A stretch of 64,000 nt of DNA from Indioceanicola profundi (lineage in GTDB: Bacteria > Pseudomonadota > Alphaproteobacteria > Azospirillales > Azospirillaceae), in NCBI RefSeq assembly GCF_003568845.1, contig NZ_CP030126.1, positions 782,501-846,500 on the forward strand, written 5' to 3'. The notes beneath the pieces were generated by a model. The model was not told the origin of the DNA. It saw nothing but the letters and a program-made list of their open reading frames with translations, and ran no database searches. Below are positions 42,277 through 51,746 of this stretch, in pieces (position 1 is the stretch's first letter; each line of letters begins with the position of its first letter). The position numbers and the translations under genes were made by a program.

Positions 42277-44307
42277 ATGACGGATGATGCGCTGTCCACG
42301 GCACCTGCGGAGATCCCCGATGCAGGGCAGGAAAGCGGGATTCTCGCCCGCTTCTCCATCGCCACCCGGATCGGCGCGCTGGTCGTCGCCGCGCTGTCGA
42401 CGCTGGTGATGGTCGGGGGCGTGTTCCTGCTGGGAGAGGCGCGCACGGGGGCCGCAACCGACCGGCTGGTGGCCTATGGCAGCTTGGCGGAGCAGGTGGC
42501 GGCGGTTGGCCGGCAGGCGGCGGAGCTGCGGTTCCAGACGCAGGGGTTTCTGCGTCACCGCGACATCGCCGCGGCGGAGGCGGTTCGGGCGTCGATGGAC
42601 AGCATCGATCGGACACTGGCCGCCATCCGGGAGGAGCCGGCAGCCGCGGCCGCCCGTCCGGCGGTGGACGGGATCGCGGCGCGGCTGGCCACGGCGCTAG
42701 CGGGATTCGAGCGAGTTTATGAGGCGACGCGGGTCGTGGGCTTCACCGACCAGGAAGGGCTGCGCGGAACCATGCTCACGGCCGCCGCGGAGGTGGAGGC
42801 GGAGCTGAAGAAGTGGCCGGCCGGGATCGCGGCGGAGCTGCTGATCCTGATGTCCCAGATGCGGGAGGCGGAACGGGCCTTCCTGGCGAGCGGGGAGGAC
42901 AGGTATCTCGGCCTGCACCGCAAAGCCTTCAACGAGATGGGCTTCTTCATTCCATCCTCGCAACTGGATGAGACCACGAAGGTGGATTTGGACCGGATGG
43001 TGAGCGCCTACCGCCAGGGCATGGTGGCGCTGGCCGAGGCGATCCAGGGCCAGATGGCCGAAGCTGCGACCTTTGCAGCCACCTTTGCGGAGGTGGAGCC
43101 GCAACTCGACCAGCTTGCCGCCATGACCGGCAGCGGGATGCTGGAGGCGGAGACCGCGCTGGCGGAAATCCGTGAGCAGACCCGGGCGCTGTCCCTTACG
43201 GTCGGCGTCGTTCTGGTGGCGCTGTTCTGTGGTCTTTCGCTGCTGCTGGTCCGGTCCATTATCCGGCCGCTGGCCCGCATCGAAGAGGCAATGCAGCGGC
43301 TGGCGGAGGGGGAGCGCCTGAGCCTGATCCCCGGAACCACCCGCAGGGATGAAATCGGCGACATGGCCCGTGCCATCGACGTGTTCCGGCGCAATGCGGA
43401 GGAGATCGACCGGCTTAAGGCGGAGGAGCAGGAGCGGGAGCGCCTTCACAAGCTGGAGTTCGAGACGCGGCTGACCGATCTGGCGCAGGTGCTGGAGCGG
43501 GAAGTGGCGGCGGCGGTGGATGCGGTTCTGGCCGAAACAGCCGGCATCTCCTCCTTGGCGGAGCAGATGAGCGAAGCGGCACGCCGGACGGGGGAGCAGT
43601 CGCGCGGCGTGGCCGGCGCGGCGCAGGATGCGACGGGCAATGTCCAGACCGTTGCCGCCGCGACGGAGGAGCTGGCGGCCAGCGGCCGGGAGGTCGGCCG
43701 GCAGGTCACTCAGGTTGCAGACATGGTCCACGAGGCTGTGCGCCGCGGCGCACAGACCCGGTCCATCGCGGCGCAACTGGCAAGCGCCGCCCAGAATATC
43801 GGTCGGGCGACCGAACTGATCAGCGACATCTCCGGCCAGACGAACCTGCTGGCCCTGAATGCGACGATCGAGGCGGCGCGGGCCGGCGAGGCGGGACGCG
43901 GGTTCGCCGTCGTGGCGGGCGAGGTGAAGAGCCTGGCCGGGCAGACCGGCAAGGCGACGGAGGAGATCGCGACCCAGATCGCGGAGGTTCAATCCGCAAC
44001 GGAACAGGTGATCGGCGACATAAGCCAGCTTCAGGACCTTATCGCCGGGATCGACGGCATAGCCGGGGCGATCAGCGCAGCCGTGACGCAGCAGGGCAGC
44101 GCCACCGAAAGCATCAGCAAGTCGGCGGCAGGTGCGGCCGGCGGCACCATCGAAGTTTCCGACCGAATCCGGGCGGTTGCGGAGGATGCCGGCACCACGG
44201 GCGCCATCGCCCAGGAGCTGGATGCCAAGGCAGCCGAGGTGACATCCAGGGTCAGGATGCTGCGCGAGGCGTTGCTGGACATCCTGAAGGAAAGCCGCGC
44301 CGCCTAG
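42277..44307 (+). CDS. Methyl-accepting chemotaxis protein
   Basis: A 676-residue chemoreceptor. Transmembrane helix 1 is at about 30-50, a mainly helical periplasmic sensor of 250 residues follows, helix 2 is at about 308-330, then HAMP ([19 protein letters not shown]) and the signalling domain with the conserved tip hairpin [20 protein letters not shown] and [15 protein letters not shown]. The C-terminus lacks a CheR/CheB-tethering pentapeptide. The ATG at 42277 has AAAGGA upstream. No che genes are nearby. The ligand is unknown; the helical sensor resembles four-helix-bundle types. Confidence 0.93.
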   Translation: MTDDALSTAPAEIPDAGQESGILARFSIATRIGALVVAALSTLVMVGGVFLLGEARTGAATDRLVAYGSLAEQVAAVGRQAAELRFQTQGFLRHRDIAAAEAVRASMDSIDRTLAAIREEPAAAAARPAVDGIAARLATALAGFERVYEATRVVGFTDQEGLRGTMLTAAAEVEAELKKWPAGIAAELLILMSQMREAERAFLASGEDRYLGLHRKAFNEMGFFIPSSQLDETTKVDLDRMVSAYRQGMVALAEAIQGQMAEAATFAATFAEVEPQLDQLAAMTGSGMLEAETALAEIREQTRALSLTVGVVLVALFCGLSLLLVRSIIRPLARIEEAMQRLAEGERLSLIPGTTRRDEIGDMARAIDVFRRNAEEIDRLKAEEQERERLHKLEFETRLTDLAQVLEREVAAAVDAVLAETAGISSLAEQMSEAARRTGEQSRGVAGAAQDATGNVQTVAAATEELAASGREVGRQVTQVADMVHEAVRRGAQTRSIAAQLASAAQNIGRATELISDISGQTNLLALNATIEAARAGEAGRGFAVVAGEVKSLAGQTGKATEEIATQIAEVQSATEQVIGDISQLQDLIAGIDGIAGAISAAVTQQGSATESISKSAAGAAGGTIEVSDRIRAVAEDAGTTGAIAQELDAKAAEVTSRVRMLREALLDILKESRAA

Positions 44308-44380
44308 GCTCCGGACGGTCGACCGCGCCGCGCACGCCCGCTACTGTCGCCGCGATTGATCGACCGGAAAGGGGATCGGC

Positions 44381-46099
44381 GTGGCGGAGGCAGGTGCGGA
44401 CACGGGGATCGGCCGAGCGCAGGGACGCATCTCCCCGCTCGCCCTGGTTCCGCCGTTGACGCTGGCGCTGTTCCTGGGACCGGTCGCGGCAGGGCTCGCA
44501 GGGGCGGTGCTGCCGGCGTTCGGCTGGCTGCCGGTCCTGGGCGGCACGGAGATCGGGTTGGATGCCTGGCGGTCATTGGCCGCCGCGCCCGGTCTGGGAA
44601 CGGCGGTGCGGCTGTCGGTGACGGTGGGCGTCGGCGCTACCCTGCTGGCCTTTCTGGCAGCCGTGGGGGTGAGCGCCCTGGTGCACGGAACCCGTTGGGC
44701 GGAGCGGCTGCGGCTGGCGCTGGCGCCGCTGCTGGCGGTGCCGCATGCGGCCTTTGCCGTGGGCGTGCTGTTCCTGGCGGCGCCCAGCGGCTGGATCGCC
44801 CGCCTGCTCTCGCCCTGGGCGACGGGGTGGGATCGGCCGCCGGACCTGCTGCTGGTGGGCGACCCAGGCGGAATCGCCCTGATGCTTGCGCTGGCGGTGA
44901 AGGAGAGCTTCTTCCTGCTGCTGATGATCCAGGCGGCACTCGCGCAGGTGCCGGCGGACGGGCATCTGCGCGTGGCCGCGTCGATGGGGTATGGGCGGCC
45001 GACCGGCTGGATGAAGCTGGTCCTGCCGCAGATTTATCCGCAGGTGCGGCTGCCGGTTTATGCGGTGCTGGCCTACGCCTGCTCTACCGTCGACATGGCG
45101 GTGGTGCTGGGACCGGCGACGCCGCCGCCGCTCGCCGTCATGGTGCTACGCTGGACCCAGGACCCGAACCTCGCCGCCCGCTTCACCGCGGCGGCGGGCG
45201 CGCTGCTGCAGGCTGGGGTGGTGCTGGCGGCGATCCTGTTCTGGCGGGCGGGGGAGCTTGCGGCAAGAGTACTGATGCGGCGGTCGGCAGAACGGGGCGA
45301 TCGGCAATCGGCGGAACGACCGGTGCGCGCGGCGGCGCTGCTTGCCGGGGCCGGGATCGCGGTGCTGACCGCATCCGTGTTGGCGCTGGGACTGTGGAGC
45401 ATCGCAGAGCGGTGGCGGTTCCCGGATGCCTGGCCGGCATCGCTGTCCGCCGCTGCCTGGGAACGGGCGGGGCCGCTGCTGACCGGACCGCTTCTCACCA
45501 CGTTGGGGATCGGCATGGCGGCATCGGTGACAGCGCTTCTGCTGGTCCTTGGATGCCTGGAGCATGAGGACCGGGCGGGTCTGGCCGTGCCGCGGCGCGT
45601 GCTCTGGCTGCTCTACATACCGTTGCTGGTGCCGCAGGTGAGCTTCCTGTTCGGCGTGCAGGTTCTGTTGTCGCTGGCGGGAATCGCCGGAGGAGTGGCG
45701 GCGGTGTTCTGGATGCATCTGCTGTTCGTGCTGCCCTATGTGTTCCTGACGCTTGCGGATGCGTGGCGCGCCCTGGACCTCCGCTATGCGAGGGTGGCGC
45801 TGTGCCTTGGCCGGTCGCCGGCGGATGTGTTCCTGCGGGTGAAGCTGCCGCTGTTGAAAAGACCGATACTGGCCAGCTTGGCTGTGGGCTTCGCCGTCAG
45901 CGTGGCCTTGTACCTTCCGACCCTGCTGGCCGGCGCGGGGCGGGTGCCGACACTTGCGACGGAGGTGGTCGCGCTGGCCGCAGGCGGGGATCGGCGGCAA
46001 TTGGGAGCCTTCGCCTTTCTTCAGACGCTTCTCCCCCTGGCCGCCTTGCTGGCCGCGGCGATTCTGGGCCGGCCCCGGTTCCGCGGAGCCGCGCCATGA
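44381..46099 (+). CDS. ynjC: ABC transporter permease, YnjC type (fused two-module)
   Basis: Inner-membrane permease of 572 residues with about 12 segments in two binding-protein-dependent permease modules; coupling EAA-type loops are ASMGYGRPTGWMKLVLPQIYP in the first half and ALCLGRSPADVFLRVKLPLL in the second. The overall form matches the YnjC / iron-III or thiamine-type fused permeases. GTG start at 44381 with GAAAGGGGA upstream. Its stop overlaps the ATPase start (ATGA at 46096-46099), so the two are translationally coupled. No substrate-binding protein is adjacent, unlike E. coli ynjBCD. Substrate unknown. Confidence 0.82.
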   Translation: MAEAGADTGIGRAQGRISPLALVPPLTLALFLGPVAAGLAGAVLPAFGWLPVLGGTEIGLDAWRSLAAAPGLGTAVRLSVTVGVGATLLAFLAAVGVSALVHGTRWAERLRLALAPLLAVPHAAFAVGVLFLAAPSGWIARLLSPWATGWDRPPDLLLVGDPGGIALMLALAVKESFFLLLMIQAALAQVPADGHLRVAASMGYGRPTGWMKLVLPQIYPQVRLPVYAVLAYACSTVDMAVVLGPATPPPLAVMVLRWTQDPNLAARFTAAAGALLQAGVVLAAILFWRAGELAARVLMRRSAERGDRQSAERPVRAAALLAGAGIAVLTASVLALGLWSIAERWRFPDAWPASLSAAAWERAGPLLTGPLLTTLGIGMAASVTALLLVLGCLEHEDRAGLAVPRRVLWLLYIPLLVPQVSFLFGVQVLLSLAGIAGGVAAVFWMHLLFVLPYVFLTLADAWRALDLRYARVALCLGRSPADVFLRVKLPLLKRPILASLAVGFAVSVALYLPTLLAGAGRVPTLATEVVALAAGGDRRQLGAFAFLQTLLPLAALLAAAILGRPRFRGAAP

Positions 46100-46734
46100 G
46101 CCTTTGCCTTTCGGACATCACCCTGCTGCTGCACGGAAAGCCGTTGGTCCGCGGCCTGTCGGTAGAGGTCCCCGATGGTGACGTGGTGACGTTGATGGGC
46201 CCGAGCGGAAGCGGCAAGAGCAGCCTTCTGGCCCTGCTGACCGGCAATCTGCCACCCGCTTTCACCGCCAGCGGCAGCGTGCGGCTGGACGGCGCGGAAG
46301 TGTTGCGCCTGCCGCCGGAGCGGAGGGGGATCGGTATCCTGTTCCAGGACGACCTCCTGTTTCCCCATCTGACGGTGGGAGAAAACCTTTCCTTCGCCAT
46401 TCCGAAGTCCCGCGCCCGCGGGACGGAGCGGCGGCGGCTGGTGGAGCATGCGCTGGAAGAGGCGGAACTTGGCGGCTTCGCCGCCCGCGACCCGGCCACC
46501 CTGTCCGGCGGGCAGCGGGCGCGAGTGTCTCTTCTGCGCGCCCTGCTGGCGGAGCCGAAGGCGCTGCTGCTGGACGAACCGTTCGGGAAACTGGACGCGG
46601 CCTTGCGGGACCGGTTCAGGAGCTGGGTGTTCGGCCGGGTGCGGCAAAGCGGCGTGCCGACGCTGCTGGTCACCCACGATCCGGCCGATGCAGAAGCCGC
46701 TGGCGGGCCGGTGGTGAGGCTGGGCGAGCTGTAG
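46096..46734 (+). CDS. ynjD: ABC transporter ATP-binding protein, YnjD type
   Basis: A 212-residue ATPase subunit. Walker A is GPSGSGKSS, the Q loop is ILFQDDLLFPHLTVGEN, the signature is LSGGQRARVSLLRALL, Walker B is ALLLDEPFGKLD and the H switch is LLVTHDP. The short length without an extra C-terminal domain and the four-base overlap with the permease fit YnjD. A TonB-dependent receptor gene follows on the same strand after 105 bases, raising the possibility of a linked outer- and inner-membrane uptake route. Confidence 0.88.
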   Translation: MSLCLSDITLLLHGKPLVRGLSVEVPDGDVVTLMGPSGSGKSSLLALLTGNLPPAFTASGSVRLDGAEVLRLPPERRGIGILFQDDLLFPHLTVGENLSFAIPKSRARGTERRRLVEHALEEAELGGFAARDPATLSGGQRARVSLLRALLAEPKALLLDEPFGKLDAALRDRFRSWVFGRVRQSGVPTLLVTHDPADAEAAGGPVVRLGEL

Positions 46735-46839
46735 GTCGGGTTCACCATGCCCGCCTGATCCGACATACGCGGTAGAGACGCATCCGATGCTCTGCGCCTA
46801 TTCTCCCGCACGCTCTCAACGAGAAGGCTCCATCGCCCT

Positions 46840-49806
46840 ATGCGCAATCCGCTTCTGGCATCCGCCGCCGCCGTCATGCTGCTTGCCGCACCGGTCACCG
46901 CCCATGCGCAGGCGGCCATCGAGGTGCTGGTCCTGGACCAGGGGACGGGGGAAGCGGTCGCGGATGCAGCGGTCAGCCTGACGAACAGGGCAACGGGCTA
47001 CAGGGCCGAGGCGGTGACGGACGGGGCGGGCCGGGCGCGCTTCCCGGCCCTGCCGACCACCGGCGCCTACGTGGCCAGCGTCGGAGGCTCCGCGGCGGAG
47101 CCTGTAGAGTTGCGGGCCAGCTTCACGCGCACTGTCACCCTTCTGCTGCCGGACGCGGGCGGCCGAATCGAGGAAATCGTGGTCGAGGGAACGCGCAGCG
47201 TTACCCGCCTGAACCTGTCCAATGCCGAGGTATCGGCCAGCCTGGATGCGGTGACGCTGGAGACCTTGCCGGTGGAGGCACGGGACCTGTCCACGGTGCT
47301 GTTCCGCCTGCCCAATGTGACACGGGCGACCGGCTTCTTCCCGGAGGCGCCAGCGGTCAGCATCAATGGGGCCAATGCGCTTTTCACCCAGTATCTGATC
47401 GACGGGCTGGACAATAACGAGAACTTCCTCGGCGGGCCGAAATTCCCTGCGCCGGTCGGCGCGGTGGCGGAAGCGACGGTGCTGGCCAACAGCTATTCCA
47501 CGGAGTTCGGCCGCACCGCCAACGGCGTGGTCAACCTGACGACCCGCGGCGGCACGAACGAATTCAGCGGCGAGGTCTTCACCCTGTGGCGGCCCGGCAG
47601 TGCGCTGGATTCGGAGACGGACTTTCCCGGCCGCGACCTGTCGGGAAATGCGGTGCTGGAGGGGTTCCGGCGGTATCAGGGCGGGGCGTCGTTGGGCGGG
47701 CCGATCGTCCGCGACCGCACCTTCTTCTTCATCAATGCCGAACTGACCCGCGACACCAAGGACAATCGGCTGACCGTGCCGGCGCTGGGCGTGGATGAAA
47801 CCATCGAGGGGGAGAACCGGTTCGACTACTACACGCTGCGCCTGGACCACCGGATCAGCGAGGACTGGTCAGCCACGCTGCGCCTTAACCGCGGCGACGT
47901 GGCTGTGGAGCGGCAGGGCGGCGGGCTTGAGGGGGGCTTCACCTTTCCCAGCGCCGGCGACGAGCAGACCCGTCTCTCCCATCTGGCGGCGTTCCAGACC
48001 CGGTATTCAGGCCGGACCCTGTCCTATGAGGGAGAGGTGCAGTTCAGCGCCTTCGACTGGAACTACAGCGATCCTGTCAATGCTGGGCCGCAGGTGACCA
48101 TCCTGGACCCGCTGGAACAGACCATCGGCGTCATCGGCAATAACGGCTCCACCTTCGATGTCGAGGAGCGGACGTGGCAGACCCGCCATAAGCTCGCCTT
48201 CGATCTGGGGCGGCAGCGGGTAAGTGCAGGGCTGGACATACTGCGTGCCGACTTCGACCTGCGCGGCGGCGGCAATCCTGCCGGCAATTACCGGGTCCGC
48301 CTGACCGAGGCGCAGCTCGCCCAGGTGCGGGCGCTGGGCCGCGGGACTGCGCTGAATGTCGAGGACCTGCCAGCGGGTGTGGAGGTGCTGGACTATGCGG
48401 TGGAGCTGCGCCCGGCCAGCTTCGGGGAGGCGCAGATCCTGTACGGCGCCTGGCTGGAGACGGAGTTCGACCTCAGCGCCGACCTGACCGCGCGGGTCGG
48501 TCTGCGCTACGACTATGACGATCTGACGGAGTTCGGGGACGGGAGCGGAGACAAGGACAATATCTCGCCACGGGCCAGCTTCAATTACCGCCTCTCGGAC
48601 ACGCAGGTGATCCGCGGCGGGGCAGGGTTATTCTATGAGAAGCTGCCTTATGTGGTGATCAGCGATGCCTTGCAGCGCAACTCGGACACGCCGGGCTTCC
48701 GCGCCCAGCTTCAGGACCTGATCGACCAGGGCATCCTGCCGGCGGATACGGAGCTGGACCGCATCCTGTTCAACGGCAACGCCACGGCGAACCTGTCGGA
48801 TGTCGGCTATCTGCAGGGTCCATCGGGTGAGGCGTTGCAGCCGCAGCGGGACACGCTGAATGCCGCCGAGCGGCAGATCCTGAACCCGTCCGGCTACGAG
48901 AATCCGTCCAGCTTCCAGGCATCGTTGGGATACCAGCAGCTTGTGGCCGGCGATTGGCTGCTGGATGCCAATCTACTTTACAGCCGCGGGCGAAACCTGG
49001 TCCGGCTCGTGGATTTGAACAGCCCGGGCCCCTACCGGATCGATCCGGCGGCGCTGGAGGGGCTGACGCCGGAGCAGCTCGCCGCCCTGCCGCGCACGCC
49101 GGAGGAGGCGGATGCCACGCGCCCAACAAATCCGGCCGATTATCCAGGCGGAGCCCGGAGCATCCTGGTGTCGGATACCGGCGGGCATTCGGAATACAGG
49201 GCGCTGAATCTCAGCGTCACCAAGGACAGGGGGCAGGATATCTGGGGCCTACGGCTGTCCTACACGCTGTCACGGCTGAAGAACGACACCGACGACATCA
49301 ACTTCCGGGCCCAGGACGCCAACGACTTCGGCGCGGAATGGGCGGCGAGCCTGAATGACCGGACCCATGTCCTCAATGCCATGCTGTTCCTCTATCCGCT
49401 CGACGGGTTGACCATCAGCGTGGCGGGGCTGTTCCAGTCCGGCCAGCCTGTCAATTATGGACCGAACGCCGCCCTGTTCGGCACCACGGACCTGAATGGC
49501 GACGGTCGCTCCTTCACCAACCAGTATACGGGCAATCCCGACCGGGCCCCCGGAACCGGGCGCAACAGCGGCCGGCTGCCCTGGTCGGAGGTGGTGGATA
49601 TCGGCGTGCAGTATGAAATCCCGCTGGCCCGCGGCGCGGTGGAGCTGAGGGCGGATGTATTCAACATCCTCAACCAGACGAACCTTGGCGGCTATGTCGT
49701 CAATGCCACCGCCAGTAACCAGTTCCAGATCGCCGGCCAGCCCTTCGTGACGCGCAGCGCCGGGCCGCCGCGTACCTTCCAGTTCGGGCTGAGGTACCTC
49801 TTTTAG
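46840..49806 (+). CDS. Oar-like TonB-dependent receptor with carboxypeptidase-regulatory domain
   Basis: A 988-residue outer-membrane protein. Signal peptide ending AHAQ, then a beta-sandwich carboxypeptidase-D-regulatory-like domain at about 25-105 (VLVLDQGTGEAVADAAVSL, TDGAGRARFPAL), a TonB box region (GGRIEEIVVEGTRS), a plug (LPNVTRATGF, YLIDGLDNNENFLGG, NGVVNLTTRGGTNEF) and a barrel ending FGLRYLF. This architecture is the Oar/SusC-adjacent group that takes up large substrates or peptides. It lies downstream of the ynjCD-type genes in the same direction. No degradative enzyme gives the substrate away. Confidence 0.9.
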   Translation: MRNPLLASAAAVMLLAAPVTAHAQAAIEVLVLDQGTGEAVADAAVSLTNRATGYRAEAVTDGAGRARFPALPTTGAYVASVGGSAAEPVELRASFTRTVTLLLPDAGGRIEEIVVEGTRSVTRLNLSNAEVSASLDAVTLETLPVEARDLSTVLFRLPNVTRATGFFPEAPAVSINGANALFTQYLIDGLDNNENFLGGPKFPAPVGAVAEATVLANSYSTEFGRTANGVVNLTTRGGTNEFSGEVFTLWRPGSALDSETDFPGRDLSGNAVLEGFRRYQGGASLGGPIVRDRTFFFINAELTRDTKDNRLTVPALGVDETIEGENRFDYYTLRLDHRISEDWSATLRLNRGDVAVERQGGGLEGGFTFPSAGDEQTRLSHLAAFQTRYSGRTLSYEGEVQFSAFDWNYSDPVNAGPQVTILDPLEQTIGVIGNNGSTFDVEERTWQTRHKLAFDLGRQRVSAGLDILRADFDLRGGGNPAGNYRVRLTEAQLAQVRALGRGTALNVEDLPAGVEVLDYAVELRPASFGEAQILYGAWLETEFDLSADLTARVGLRYDYDDLTEFGDGSGDKDNISPRASFNYRLSDTQVIRGGAGLFYEKLPYVVISDALQRNSDTPGFRAQLQDLIDQGILPADTELDRILFNGNATANLSDVGYLQGPSGEALQPQRDTLNAAERQILNPSGYENPSSFQASLGYQQLVAGDWLLDANLLYSRGRNLVRLVDLNSPGPYRIDPAALEGLTPEQLAALPRTPEEADATRPTNPADYPGGARSILVSDTGGHSEYRALNLSVTKDRGQDIWGLRLSYTLSRLKNDTDDINFRAQDANDFGAEWAASLNDRTHVLNAMLFLYPLDGLTISVAGLFQSGQPVNYGPNAALFGTTDLNGDGRSFTNQYTGNPDRAPGTGRNSGRLPWSEVVDIGVQYEIPLARGAVELRADVFNILNQTNLGGYVVNATASNQFQIAGQPFVTRSAGPPRTFQFGLRYLF

Positions 49807-49917
49807 CTGGTCGTTGTCGATGGGCGGACATGGTGCGGACATAGAGCGGAAATGTCGGGCCGGTAAATGACTGCCCTGCCGGCCACGAAGGCCGGTGACC
49901 TGCTGGAGGGAAGGGCC

Positions 49918-50322
49918 ATGGGCCTGGGCAACCGTTTTCTGATCACCGCGCTGCTGTTCGGCACCATGGGGATGGCGCTCGGCCTTGCCATGGGTGCTTC
50001 CCACGACTTCACCCTGATGCCCGTGCACGCGCATCTCAACCTGCTGGGCTATGTCGGCATGTTCATCGCGGGCCTCTACTACCGGACGGCGCCGGAAGCG
50101 GCGGAGTCGCGGATGGCCGAGGTGCATTACTGGGCCAATGCCGTCGGCGTGGTCATGCTCACGGGTCCGCTCGCCGGGTTGCTGCTGGGGGGAGCGCCGC
50201 AGTTGGGGCTGCTTGTGCTGGGAGGCGGCGTCATCCTGATCTCCAGCATGATGCTGTTCATCCTGATTATCGCCATGTCTGTCCTGCGGTCCCCCGGCGT
50301 GACCATCGTTCCCGCCGAATGA
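49918..50322 (+). CDS. Small membrane protein similar to a heme-copper oxidase subunit I fragment
   Basis: A 134-residue inner-membrane protein with four hydrophobic segments. The sequence VHAHLNLLGYVGMFIAGLYYR resembles the HxHLNxxG haem-ligand helix of cbb3-type oxidase subunit I and NO reductase; only this helix group is present, so it is not an oxidase. Such stand-alone proteins are common in Proteobacteria and may bind haem, which is my inference. The ATG at 49918 has GGAGGGAAGGG upstream. Confidence 0.75.
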   Translation: MGLGNRFLITALLFGTMGMALGLAMGASHDFTLMPVHAHLNLLGYVGMFIAGLYYRTAPEAAESRMAEVHYWANAVGVVMLTGPLAGLLLGGAPQLGLLVLGGGVILISSMMLFILIIAMSVLRSPGVTIVPAE

Positions 50323-50501
50323 CAGTCCCGGCCGCCCGCCTGGAATTTGCGGCGAGCAGACTTCCGGGCGGGCCAATGTGCGGCGTACAGGCGAAAATGT
50401 GCAGGAGGCAAGCGTTCAGGCATGTCTGCGTGTGCAGCCCAAGACGATCCCGACCCATCCTAAGCTGATGGGCTATCGACTCGGTTCTGACCCTTAGGCT
50501 G

Positions 50502-50529
50502 CTTGCATCGAAAGATCGTGGCGTATATT
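50502..50529 (+). promoter_or_regulatory. Candidate promoter of the TAXI-TRAP genes
   Basis: CTTGCA (50502-50507) and TATATT (50524-50529) separated by 16 bases, 65 bases before the binding-protein start. Confidence 0.5.
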
Positions 50530-50594
50530 TGGGGAATGATACCGGTGTGGCGTGGGCTGCGCCGGATAAGCTTTTCCCTGGGAGGAACGCCAAG

Positions 50595-51587
50595 ATGATG
50601 CTTCTCACGCGCCGCCTGTTCGTGGCCGCTTCCGCCATTGCCGGTCTTGCCTTGGCCACGCCGGCTATGGCGCAGAAGGAAAACTGGCCGAAGAGCTTCA
50701 CCATCGGCACCGCCAGCCAGGGCGGCACCTACTTCCAGTACGGCTCCGGCTGGGCGGACTTCATCGCACAGCAGCTCGGGATCACGGGCAGCGCGGAAGT
50801 CACCGGCGGTCCGGCCCAGAACATGGCGCTGGTTCATACCGGCCAGCTTCCCTTCGGCATGGTCACCATGGGCCCCGCCCGCGACGCGCTGGAAGGCAAC
50901 AGCGAGATCGCGCCGGGCATGCCGATGGACAATGTCCGCGCCATCTTCCCGATGTACGAGACCCCGTTCAGCCTCGTCACCCTGGCCGCCTCCGGCGTGG
51001 ATGACGTCAGCAAGCTGAAGAACGGCGCCCGCATCGGCGTCGGCCCGGCCGGCGGCACCTCCGACGCCTATTTCCCGGCCATGCTTGAGGCGCTGGGCGC
51101 CAAGATCCAGAAGTCCAATGCCGGCTACAGCGACCTCAGCGGTCAGCTCATGGACGGGCTGATCGAAGGCATCGGCTTCGCCGCGGGCGTGCCGATCCCG
51201 GCCGTGTCGGAGCTGGAGAGCACGACCAAAATCAACATCATCTCGTTCACGCCTGAGCAGTTGATGACGCTGACCAAGACCTTCCCGGTCTCGCCCTACA
51301 CCATCCCGGCTTCCACCTACCGGACGACCGAGGCGCAGGGTAAGGACATCCAGGCGGTGTCGATGTGGAACTTCGCGGTTGCCAGCGCCGACCTACCGGA
51401 GGACTTCGTCTATCAGATCGTGAAGCTGACCATGGAGAACAATGAGAAGATGGTCGCCATTCACAAGTCGGCGGAGACCACCATCCCGGAAAACTACGTG
51501 CACAACAAGGTCCTGAAGTGGCACCCGGGCGCGGTTCGTTGGTTTGAGGAAAACGGCCACAAGATCCCGGCTGAGTTGAAGGACTGA
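50595..51587 (+). CDS. TAXI-family TRAP transporter solute-binding protein
   Basis: Periplasmic binding protein of 330 residues: signal peptide ending AMAQ near residue 25, then the TAXI fold opening FTIGTASQGGTYFQYGSGW, with MALVHTGQLPFGMV, GARIGVGPAGGTSDAYFPAML and a C-terminal HPGAVRWFEENG. Delivers an organic acid or amino acid to the fused permease. GGAGGAAC lies just before the ATG. It precedes the permease by 159 bases that hold a strong hairpin, the usual way to raise binding-protein level over permease. Confidence 0.92.
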   Translation: MMLLTRRLFVAASAIAGLALATPAMAQKENWPKSFTIGTASQGGTYFQYGSGWADFIAQQLGITGSAEVTGGPAQNMALVHTGQLPFGMVTMGPARDALEGNSEIAPGMPMDNVRAIFPMYETPFSLVTLAASGVDDVSKLKNGARIGVGPAGGTSDAYFPAMLEALGAKIQKSNAGYSDLSGQLMDGLIEGIGFAAGVPIPAVSELESTTKINIISFTPEQLMTLTKTFPVSPYTIPASTYRTTEAQGKDIQAVSMWNFAVASADLPEDFVYQIVKLTMENNEKMVAIHKSAETTIPENYVHNKVLKWHPGAVRWFEENGHKIPAELKD

Positions 51588-51660
51588 ACGGACAAGTATG
51601 GCGGCGGCCCGGCATGACGGAGCCGCCGTCGGCATCCTGGCATAACCTTGCCCCTGGTCC

Positions 51661-51689
51661 GGCCCCGGCTGCATGTGCGGTCCGGGGCC
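51661..51689 (+). other. Stem-loop between TRAP binding-protein and permease genes
   Basis: GGCCCCGG (51661-51668) pairs with CCGGGGCC (51682-51689), with no T-run. Placed to stabilise or partly terminate the binding-protein transcript. Confidence 0.5.
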
Positions 51690-51746
51690 GAGCCGTAGAG
51701 GCAGGGCCGAATAGAATTCCATTGCTGCTGATCAAGGCGACCGCCC

